Part shown: positions 53,517 through 62,175 of the stretch, piece after piece
Layout of the letters: each line of letters opens with the position of its first letter
Numbering within the stretch: position 1 is the first letter of the stretch
Assembly: GCA_963281255.1 (NCBI GenBank)
Contig: OY725504.1
Location: 1,984,001 to 2,048,000, forward strand
Origin: Aphrocallistes beatrix
Lineage: Eukaryota > Porifera > Hexactinellida > Sceptrulophora > Aphrocallistidae
Length of the DNA: 64,000 nucleotides
Direction: 5' to 3'
The notes under the pieces: generated by a model
The model's database searches: none
Told to the model about the DNA's origin: nothing
What the model saw: the letters and a program-made list of their open reading frames with translations, nothing else
Program-made: the position numbers and the translations under genes

Positions 53517-54640
53517 ATTGTAGGACAACTGACAAATTTGATTCTTTCGAAAAATAATCGACGGTATGATATATTAACTCAAGTATTTTCACTTAAAATT
53601 CACGGACTATCACCAGCTTGTTATAGATACAGTCGTCTAATTGTTTAATTTTACCACATGAGCGAAACTTGCTTCATATGAAAAACAACCTGGGGATAGA
53701 TGGTGACTATTTTCGAATTCTTAATGAAATAACCTCTAAGTTTAGTGACAGGGAACGCCATGTGATACTTCAAATGGATGGAGTTCATATACGCAGTGAT
53801 GTAGCATATAAAGGAGGTAAAATTTTGGCTCTAGATATTCCTAACGATCCTGCAACAACGATATTTTCGTTGATGGTTTCAAGTTTAATGAGAAAGTTTT
53901 CAACAATTGTGCGTCTCATACCTTTGGGGTCTTCCTCTGCTGCTTATTTAGATCCGATAATTACCAAATCTATAAATGATATCGAGGCATGTGGTCTCTT
54001 TGTCGAAGCAGTTTGTACTGACAACTACCCTTTAAATGTTAGCCTCTATAAATTATTTTCTGATGACGGGAAAACATTGCAACCTAAGGTTATACATCCT
54101 TTGAATCCAGAGCGTAGTATTATATTATTTTTTGATATTGTACACATTATCAAGTCAATTCGTAACAATTGACTAAATCTAAAAGATTTTGAAAAGACTT
54201 TTATATATCCCAAGTTTGATGACTGTACAAAATATTTACTAACACAATCCGCAAATCAAATCAAGAACGATACAGGATTTTCATTGATTGATCTGCTCGA
54301 TAGAGGTTCCCTTAAATATCCATCAGAAAGTGTCTACCAATCTGTCGTAACTATGTACGAAATATTTAGTAAGATAGATAATCATTCTATTTTAAGCCGT
54401 CGATTTATGAGGAACCCTGCCGAAGAAAATTAGTTGAGATTACGCTACTTGAAATTGAGAGAAATTCCAGCGATAACTGGAGGGGGTGGTGTGTGTGTAA
54501 GACATCAAAATGGGATATTCTTAAGAAATTATTCACAACAGTCGCAAATTGCATTTTATCAAAGAAAGTAAAAAAATTTAATAACACTGTTGTTGGTCGC
54601 GATAATACCAAACTTCAGAAATTTGCTTCCTAGTTCTTCT
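53517..54640 (+). pseudogene. P-element (THAP9-like) transposase, central and C-terminal part
   Basis: RRYDILTQVFSLKIHGLSPA is followed by a short damaged stretch. The open frame 53669-54172 then has HVILQMDGVHIRSDVAYKGG (first Asp), MVSSLMRKFSTIVRLIPLGS, VEAVCTDNYPLNVSLYKLF (second Asp) and FFDIVHIIKSIRNN. A TGA at 54170-54172 stands where the family has Trp. The same frame then continues to 54432 (FDDCTKYLLTQSANQIKNDT, YQSVVTMYEIFSKIDN), and further shifted sequence reaches about 54640. The N-terminal THAP domain is not present. Closest in window to the fragment at 1-862. Confidence 0.8.
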
Positions 54641-55060
54641 TTCTTCTAGATATTCAACTTAAATAGTGTTCACAACAGCTTTTACCAAAACTAGACGATG
54701 AGCGAAACACCAATTACACGTAGTTAAGAAACGCAGCTCTCACAGCTAGGCGATGACAGAATATTTCTATTTCAAGAAATACTCTATATCAATACATACT
54801 AAAATACTACATTCTACATCGTTATTTCTTGTTTTATTCTTACTATATATTTATCATTCTTTGTTTGTAAAAAAAGTGTAGAAAATCATTAAACTGCCTC
54901 TATTATGTTTCTAAATTATTCTAACTTAATGGTAAACGTGATAAATCTAGTTATTACTATAGAATATTCACCAAAAACAATATATATCATAATCGTATAT
55001 GGCAGATTCCTTAATTAACTAACCAATTCCTGGTCCCGAAAATGTTAAGCGCGCCATTGC
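54641..55060. other. no gene recognised
   Basis: AT-rich flank of the P-element relic. Its terminal inverted repeats were not found. Confidence 0.4.
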
Positions 55061-55149
55061 CTTAGTGTATAGAATGCTATGATTGCAGGTATGTTTTATC
55101 TGTAGAAAGGATCAATTACTCGAGAGGAGACTGGGACATTCTATACCAG

Positions 55150-57002
55150 CGGCCGTATTCACTAAGATCTTAAGACCGATCTTAAGATCGATCTTAGTGC
55201 TTAAGTCTTAAGTTCGATCTTAAGTCGTATTCACTAAGAATGGTATTCACTAAGATTTAAGTTCGATCTTAAGACCGAACTTAAGACCGAACTTTAAGCA
55301 ACCTAGGGAGGTGTCTTAAGTATTGGAATTGATTCGATTTTCACTAATTACTCCATAAATGTTGTTCAAACTTACTTCTATCGAACATTTAATCTACCTT
55401 GATTGATATTAGACTTCAAATAAAATTTAAATATTTTAAAAACATTTCTCCTTATTGTGTGTAACATCGCAACATGTATCACATGCTATATTCGTGGCAA
55501 ATTCTTTTTGGATTTGTATGAATAAACAAACATACATTCTTTGATCATATAATCATACACTCATTCTAATATGCACAATTATAGAGACAGGCTTTATATA
55601 TTGATTCACATGACTGATAATAATCACTTTGATCCTATTTTCCTATTCACAATGATTTTTTCAGTCTCTGACGTTTCAATCTATAATAGTCCCTCTGCTC
55701 TTCATCAACCTGCTGTAATGGAAGTAAGTCTGCAGCCTTCAAGAGTTCGACCGAATCATCTTGCTCATCAACAGTTCGCCTTCTCTTCCGACTTTTCTTT
55801 AATGGCTTACGAGTATATATTGTCGGGATTTCAACTTCTGGAGACTCTAAAATTGGAGTATCTTCAAATTCAACAGGACCTGCAGCTGATACTGTTGATG
55901 CTATTGGAATTTCATTGTTCTCAGCTGGAATTTGAAAAAGATCAGCAGCACCTGTAATTCCGCTAAAAGCAAGGGTGTTTTGAAACATCTCTGTTACCCG
56001 ATCTGCAGAGTCAGAAATACTTCTATCTGCTGATATAATTGCATGTCCTCGTCTTCTACCTGTCCAGCAGTGTTTGTACCCCTCCAGTCTTTCTGGCTTC
56101 CTGTTTTTGTCAGCAGAATTCCTGAGCCTCTCAAAATCTCACCTGCTGATTCAATTTCATTAATGAGACTGCACTCTTCTTCTCTGGTCCAATTTGCTTT
56201 GCGGGATTTGTCCATTTGGTTTGGTATTGTTAATGCAAGTACTCAGCAGCAATTTATATACACGGGAGGACGCCGACTTACCATAACCACTAATGACACC
56301 AATTATTTTCGTAACACCAAATGACGCAGAAATTTTACCGTCGATAGAGTTCAATTTATTGTACTTCTCATATCCAGTGTTTATACTTTGTTTTAGAGAG
56401 GTTTTCATGTTACAATATATAAAGACACGTCGTTTATATGTTTTGTTTAATATAATATTATGAATCCATGAGGTATAACTTGTGCTCTTTGATAGCTCTT
56501 CCTTTGATATTGACTAGTGTAGAATAATTATAGATTACATGCATAAAACATTGAATTTTCATAATAGAATTCAAAGTTAAAACAAAGATTTCACCACAGA
56601 TATGTAAGAGACTCACTAGCAGGCATTCCAGGCGGTACAACTACATAGATAGAAGCTATGTCTTACAGGAGAGGGTTAATCAATCTTCTTTGCTCCTAAT
56701 ATTGACATTAATTGCCCCAATTTTGAACAAAAAGAAGAAATATAGTTTATTTTCACTAGATCAATAATAAATGACCACTTACCATTACAAATATTATAGT
56801 TCAGTTTTGTATTTGATTAGTATAATGCTATATTCTAATCATATTAACCCTAACGTTATTTCTAAGTTCGATCTTAATTCTTAGTGAATAGCTCTAAGTT
56901 CGATCTTAAGATCGATCTTAACTAAGATCGATCTTAAGACTTAAGATCGATCTTAAGACTTAAGATCGATCTTAGTGCTTAAGATCTTAGTGAATACGGC
57001 TG
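55150..57002. mobile_element. Harbinger element, 1853 bp, TSD CAG, no transposase
   Basis: Ends CGGCCGTATTCACTAAGATC and, in reverse complement, CAGCCGTATTCACTAAGATC. CAG is duplicated at 55147-55149 and 57003-57005, verified against the uninterrupted Mutator relative. Subterminal CTTAAGATCGATCTTAAG palindromes on both sides are the AAGATCGATCTT counterpart of the 7379 element. The only gene inside is the Myb-like one (55647-56215). Confidence 0.93.
55647..56215 (-). pseudogene. Harbinger Myb/SANT-like accessory gene, frameshifted
   Basis: The ATG at 56215 begins MDKSRKANWTREEECSLINE, then IESAGEILRGSG, matching the gene at 9309. A deletion shortens the middle (TGSQKDWRGTNTAGQVEDED aligns with the TGGGSNSAGVVEDVE region). 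A frameshift near 56000 leads into MFQNTLAFSG, a disordered stretch, basic LKKSRKRRRTVDE, and AADLLPLQQVDEEQRDYYRL ending at 55647. It would encode the DNA-binding partner of the Harbinger transposase, but the partner is missing from this element and the frame is broken. Confidence 0.82.
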
Positions 57003-57060
57003 CAGGCATTTTGTATTTCAAGGAGATTGAAGGTCAGTAGAAAATCACTCCAGCCATGGC

Positions 57061-57316
57061 CCTCTATATAAAAGGCCTGCCATCTAAATCTCAAAAATGG
57101 ACCAAGGATGCGGTCGAAGATGGATTTATTGTTAAACCAAAATTTAATGCATCAAATTTAAAGTTTAAAATGAACCACACTTTCTAAAAATATTTTAAGT
57201 ACTTCTTGCCTGACTTTGCAATTCTCTTATATTAGATATCATGTCTTTCATATTATTTTAATACTAATCCTTTGTCTTTTCAATGAATCTATTAGCAATT
57301 ATTTATTCATATAAGA
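57061..57316. other. no gene recognised
   Basis: An open stretch beginning MALYIKGLPSKSQKWTKDAV shows no family motif. AT-rich. Confidence 0.35.
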
Positions 57317-57400
57317 ATGCAAAATACGTGCTGAGTTCCTGGTTGCAAGAGTAATACAGACCAGAGATCGCGCTCCATGTTTTCGGATCCAAAGACCAGA
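57317..57400 (+). pseudogene. possible THAP zinc-finger N-terminus
   Basis: From the ATG at 57317: MQNTC, a TGA, VPGCKSNTDQRSRSMF, then the pattern fades. The C-x4-C start and the position of the hydrophobic MF are those of a THAP domain. Short, with a stop, so a remnant at best. Confidence 0.35.
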
Positions 57401-57557
57401 CCTGAACTGCATTTTTGCGAGGTGATTCTGGTTCTCCCGAAAAATAAGTCCAAGAATCCAAAGGAACCTCAGATGATTGTAATTGCCGAGGAAGCTATAC
57501 AAGCAAGCAGTAGCCTAGGATATCGTAGCGCTACCATGGTCGGCTGGTAGTCACATA

Positions 57558-58036
57558 CACTACCCGGACAAAAGTATTTGCACACTTCATTATCTTACGT
57601 GCATTTAATACTAAAATGGGTCTATTCATGAAGATTAAAACTCCGAAACGGTAAGTGATACAACTAACGGGTTTCAAATTCGAAATCTTCGCATTTGAAT
57701 TAGTTATTGTAGGATATTTCTAATCAATTACTAATTCCCAATGATTTCAAATTATCAATCACTGCCACCTTGTGCTACATATGTCCCTTTTTATCACTAT
57801 ATACATGATGGTGATGTACTACCCCTTGCACCACAGGTTGATAATTTTACTCATTGGGTTAAGCCATTTGTTAGAAATCTTCAACTATTACTAATTCGAA
57901 TGTGAAGATTTCGAATCTTAAATCAGACTCTTAATAGCTCTTAGAGTTTGAATACTTTTCCCTTCATGAAAAGATCAATTTAGTACTATTTGTATGAGGA
58001 AGAATATAGTGTACAAATACTTTTGTCCGGTTAGTG
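57558..58036. mobile_element. Tc1-like MITE, 479 bp, TA duplication
   Basis: CACTACCCGGACAAAAGTAT on the left and CACTAACCGGACAAAAGTAT in reverse complement on the right, TA at 57556-57557 and 58037-58038. Complete sister of 40194-40621. No ORF. Confidence 0.92.
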
Positions 58037-58038
58037 TA

Positions 58039-58640
58039 TATTTCTTTTGCGAACTGATCTATTCTCTAAGTTTGTGGAGATTTATCCAAAGCAGACCAGA
58101 CCGCCGAATCAGTATCTCGGGCTTTCTCCAAGGATGGATTTATAGACATGACCCTCCAAGAGTCATGTTAGGTGACGCTAGTATGGGATACTGCCTTTCG
58201 AGGTGCATGGAGTGGAACCTCACTTTCTACTCTCATAACCCAACTACTGGAAAATCTAAGGTTACCTGAGTCACGGTCCAAAATAAAGAACAATCACAAA
58301 GGTAACTCTTCACCAACAGACGTAGACAGAGGTAGTATTGTTTTCCTGTAAGACGAATCTCGAATGGATGGAGTAGACCATGTTTTATTCGGGTCGTATA
58401 CAGTTATCTTGCGAATGGGACAGTGACTGACGAGACCAACTCTTTTCTATACTATATTATTTATTATTTAAGGTGTTTTCTTTAGAAGTATGTCAATTAC
58501 AGCAAATAGTATAATGTAATTCAAATAATAACATGTACGTATGTCATATATATTAGTGTATTTGATCTAAAATCAAATAGAGACATTATCAGCATTGTCT
58601 GATTGATACTGAAATAAATATTTTACCTTAGCCCTGTTTC
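58039..58640. other. no supported gene
   Basis: 58080-58270 is less AT-rich and open in one frame (ADQTAESVSRAFS in another). It may be a relic of coding sequence, but no decisive motif is present. Confidence 0.35.
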
Positions 58641-58980
58641 ATTGTAACTTGACACGTACAATGGATATTCAGAATATATTGTAACTTGACACGCTACTAG
58701 TCCATAATTGTTCTCAACTATGCTATGCCATCGTTAAGCTGACACGCATTATTAATGGTATGGTGGGAATAGTTCGCAAAAAACGGAAATAGTTCGACTT
58801 TCCAAAAAAGGAAATAGTTGAACTATTTCCTAAATCTGCAATTCGAACTATTTCCTTTTTCGAAAAGTAGAACCATTTCCGCATTACCATTATTAATATA
58901 CTCTACTCTACCATCGTAACTTGACACGCTTATTAATATACTCTACTCTGCAATCGTAACTTGATACGCATTATTAATAT
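58641..58980. repeat. TAACTTGACACG tandem repeat with a 140-bp MITE
   Basis: (C)ATCGTAACTTGACACGC plus TTATTAATATACTCTACTCT recurs four to five times with unequal spacing. At 58753-58892 an inverted-repeat element (TAATGGTATGGTGGGAATAG; reverse partner TAATGGTAATGCGGAAATGG) interrupts one unit; its core is GGAAATAGTT-type palindromes. Confidence 0.75.
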
Positions 58981-59139
58981 ACTCGAGTCTGGAAAACTTG
59001 ATAAATAGAATTTCTAATCAGTCAAAACCCTAACTAATTCGAATGAACACCCTATCTTCACAATCGGATCCACCTATAATTAGTTACAAGATCTTAAAAA
59101 TGACAAAAATACTCCATATGGTAGATATTTCTATAAATC

Positions 59140-59690
59140 CGTTAAGAACAGGGGCGGATCTAGAAGTTTCAGGTGTTCACAGCTTTCGGAGTAGTGGTAT
59201 CCTAGATTCTTTTAGCACTTCGACATTGGTTGCCCAAATTCCATCCTCAGTCATAGCTTACTTCTTTAAGTAGGAAACCGGAGACGCATCCTTACGAATA
59301 GTCTTGACATTACGGTTGATAATCGGTTTTTCTAGAGTCACAATATATCTACAGACTTCTGCCGCCCGAAGTTTAGTATAATGCTTTTCACTGCCTGATA
59401 TTATCTTAGATATACATAAAAAAAACAATTCCCATCCATCCCAATCTTTTCCGTCTGCCATGGAATTAATTTAGAGAGAAGAGATCCAGTAAGTGTAGGT
59501 TGTTGTTCAAAGTTCTCAATAAAATCAATTCCAAATTCTACACATTTCTCTTTTTGCCATTGTTAGGTTATCGGCTGAAACAAAGGCCCGCAGAGCTGGT
59601 AACTTGAAAGGAAAAATTTCATCACCAGATGCAAATTTCCTGATACGCAATTCTCTTTCCAAGTGTTCGCAAACCTCAAAGTAAAAAATG
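59140..59690 (-). pseudogene. OTU cysteine-protease-like domain, frameshifted
   Basis: On the minus strand, LERELRIRKFASGDEIFPFK (59680-59600) leads, after a shift in an A-run, to QWQKEKCVEFGIDFIENF and then WQTEKIGMDGNCFF (59465-59425). The D-G-N-C is the OTU catalytic Asp/Cys loop. A shift in an 8-T run is followed by ISKIISGSEKHYTKLRAAEV, then a stop, then MTEDGIWATNVEVL, which is the WG/WAT...E block of OTU domains. The order and spacing fit an OTU deubiquitinase-type fold. Three lesions make it inactive. Many animal OTU genes of this type travel in transposons. The integrase fragment 1 kb upstream is on the same strand. Confidence 0.65.
59149..59170 (+). repeat. possible hAT terminus
   Basis: CAGGGGCGGATCTAGAAG has the look of a hAT left end, preceded by GTTAAGAA. 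A matching right end with the same octamer was not found in the window, so only a candidate boundary. Confidence 0.35.
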
Positions 59691-60611
59691 AACAAGCTTT
59701 AATTTTCTGATATCATATTCCTATCATATTCCAAGTACCCTAGAATATAAGTGTGGATTAAAAATTAATAAACGTATAAATAATGTTAACAGAATCTTAT
59801 GAGTTAGTAATCTCATGTAGGCAAATTCAACACTTACTTTCAGAAAATCAATTCATCCAATATTGATTTACGCGAAATGCCGTACATGTATTCCAGAGAC
59901 ACAACAATAGTCAAAGATTGAAATATCTACATTATTATAGGAAATTAACGCGAATTGGAGCTGATAATTTTCAAATACATGACATAAATGCGATTGATGG
60001 AAGTACATTTGCAAATACATTAAATTAAAAAAATTTGGAGGAATTCCCGTCAATTTCATGGAGCATTAATTTCCTATAATAAGGTAATTTACCTTCTAAA
60101 TATAATCATTTCATGACATTACCTTTGATCTCTCAATATCGGCAATAATTTGCAAATCTGTACTGACTCTCTTGGAAGTGTTAATTCGGGATTATTTAAT
60201 TAAGTTCTCATTAGCTTGAGTCTTATAATATCTTTGAAATGTGGCTATAAACATAGACATAGAATTAAATGCAAAAGATACAGTCATATATTATTCTAGA
60301 TGCAAAATGCTGTACAATACCTGTTCTTAGCGTTGAGTATACTTTTTGGCAAGATGAATTGGATAAGCGATATTTTTGTGTGTTCTCTTTCACAGTAACC
60401 AGACTTTCAGTGATATTATATCATGAGCTAGGAAAGGGCCAAGGTATTTGAGTTGGGTCTTAGTATAAGAGTTTCTTATCTTTCTGGATGTCGCGTATTA
60501 AAAACATCCCACCCTCTTGAGAGTCCGATCTAAAAATATAAATGTCTGTTATAATAGTATAAGATTTTCTAGATTTTTTATTAGTATTTCTTTAAAATTA
60601 AGCGCTAGTAT
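59691..60611. other. no gene recognised
   Basis: AT-rich; short frames without motifs on both strands. Confidence 0.4.
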
Positions 60612-60676
60612 TAAGGACACCGTCCGCGAAAAAACATACGATTTGGCTTAAAAAGTAGAGCTAGAAGAGATGTTAA
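60612..60676 (+). repeat. 65-bp TTAA-family fragment
   Basis: TTAAGGACACCGTCCGCGAA, then ACGATTTGGCTTA and GAGCTAGAAGAGATG before TTAA. It is a short internally deleted version of the 193-bp unit. It truncates the integrase fragment (the stop of that frame is in its TTAA). Confidence 0.7.
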
Positions 60677-61200
60677 TTGTATATCAATCGAGCCTCTGTT
60701 TCATTCTGTTTTCTAAAAAATTTTATCTCATCGCCAACATCATCAGTATCGGTTTGAGTATTCTTGAAATAAGGATCGACTTGAGGTTCTCTTTGGATAG
60801 ATTCATCGTCTGAGGATTGTTCACTGGGATAGGTGGTGCATGTCTTACTAGGATTTAGAAGATGAATGACATCACATTTACGACCAAACATAATTTCGAA
60901 GGCTGATAATTTCGCTCGTTTTATTTTCATATTTGCAGCAATAACTGCGAAAGGTAGCTTTGTTTGCCATGCGCCATCTGAACCTTGGCGAAGTTTCTCA
61001 ATTTTCCTAAGTTATGCAGTTACAGTAAATGAGGCTAACAAGCATAACAGCTTAAATTATTTAAAATCCGCATGCAGGAAATTTAGCACCAACCTCTTCG
61101 AAATCTCGTTGTGAGCCTCCACAAGACCATTACTTTGGGGATAATAATCACTGGTATGCCTGTTTTCAATACCTAGTTGCTTATGCAAATCGCTGAACTC
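60673..61200 (-). pseudogene. retroviral-type integrase fragment with a probable 87-nt intron
   Basis: Exon A (61200-61094) follows a strong acceptor (TTTGTTTAATTAACAG). It reads EFSDLHKQLGIENRHTSDYY, PQSNGLVEAHNEISK, the catalytic-Glu region of a Ty3/gypsy- or Ginger-type integrase. A GT...AG interval (61093-61007) interrupts the frame, and joining its sides keeps the frame. Exon B (61006-60676) continues KIEKLRQGSDGAWQTKLPFA and KLSAFEIMFGRK, then an acidic tail (EQSSDDESIQREPQVD). The upstream exons with both Asp residues are not visible. The tail is cut by a TTAA-family fragment. It could be a domesticated gene, a Ginger transposon or an LTR element remnant. Confidence 0.72.
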
Positions 61201-61205
61201 CTGTT

Positions 61206-61494
61206 AATTAAACAAACATTAAATAACCATAATTACTAGATCGATATGTCTCTATCTTATTATCTTAATGAAATAAAAAGCTAACGTAAAGATATTTAAT
61301 AAATAACAAATTGGACTGTGCTAGATTTCACAACACAGCAGATGGGAATAATATATCGTTTATTCCATAAGGTATCTTAAATATAATTCGCACTAGAAAT
61401 GGGAAAATTTGAAGTGTTTTAGAATAGGTAAAGACTCTTTAGTAAAATACCAGGGGAAATTTGCTATTAAATTTTTCCATAAAATATGTAGCGC
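61206..61494. other. no gene recognised
   Basis: AT-rich. Could contain the intron upstream of integrase exon A; no earlier exon was recognised. Confidence 0.35.
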
Positions 61495-61660
61495 ATCATG
61501 GCCTACTTAATATATGACTATATATGTCACCGAGAAGGCCATAAAACGAAGAGGCCAGTTTCTGATTCCCGTTCTAGGCCAAAATATGCTTGATCATGGC
61601 CTACTTAATATACGGCTAAATATATCACCGAGAAGGCCATGAAACGAGAAGGCCACTTCG
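61495..61660. repeat. two-unit tandem repeat (CATGGCCTACTTAATATA)
   Basis: ATCATGGCCTACTTAATATA starts at 61497 and again near 61591. Each is followed by TATCACCGAGAAGGCCAT (one with a GT in place of AT) and AAACGA(A)GAGGCCA. The unit is about 95 bp. It lies 0.5 kb before the P-element THAP start, so it might be a subterminal repeat of that element, which is untested. Confidence 0.65.
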
Positions 61661-62175
61661 CTTTCCCAATTTTTGGGAAAACTATCCATTATATTTTTAA
61701 AATTTATGCTTTATTAGGGTATTCAGATATGGGGAATCCATTGGGACCATTTTTGAGGTCGACAGACTTGTGGTTTTGCGGTTTTGGCGCCATTTAAATA
61801 TGACGTCAGCATAATTATATATAATATATTATAATATTACGAGTATATACTTACTCGTATTTCATTTTGCATTACGAATTGACAGTATTTTACACAGGTT
61901 TTAAGAAAATAAGCAATAGGTATGTCAGTGTGAGTGATGATTCCAAGTTTCAAACCACAAATTATTGAATTGATTGAAAGGAATGTATACAAACTAATAT
62001 AATATTACATGTGTTTTGATAATAGAAATGAAACCATTCATATAATTAATTCCATGTACACAGTTCTATATCTTGAAGTCTGAGTATACTGATTACTGGA
62101 GTATAAACTGAATCTGTATCTTGAATTAATAATAATAACAATCCTCATCGTCGCCAAACAAAAGCAATTGTTCCT
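61661..62175. other. 5-prime flank of the P-element gene
   Basis: AT-rich, no gene. Probably the non-coding leader of the element at 62176; no 31-bp-type terminal repeat could be recognised. Confidence 0.4.

Larger units (their letters stand above)
55061..57060 (-). pseudogene. Mutator-like N-terminal fragment, split by a Harbinger element
   Basis: 55088-55149 and 57003-57060 are the two halves of a sequence matching 46830-46935 (reverse of the SWS, CNLLDIQNTWHRM, LVLSTDKI segment). Removing 55150-57002 and one copy of the CAG duplication rejoins them exactly. Only about 110 bp of the transposase gene remain here. Confidence 0.75.

Noticed and set aside
58080..58270. Possible integrase or retroelement remnant (ADQTAESVSRAF)
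   Set aside because: The resemblance to an integrase segment is short, and neighbouring residues do not fit; no catalytic motif follows.
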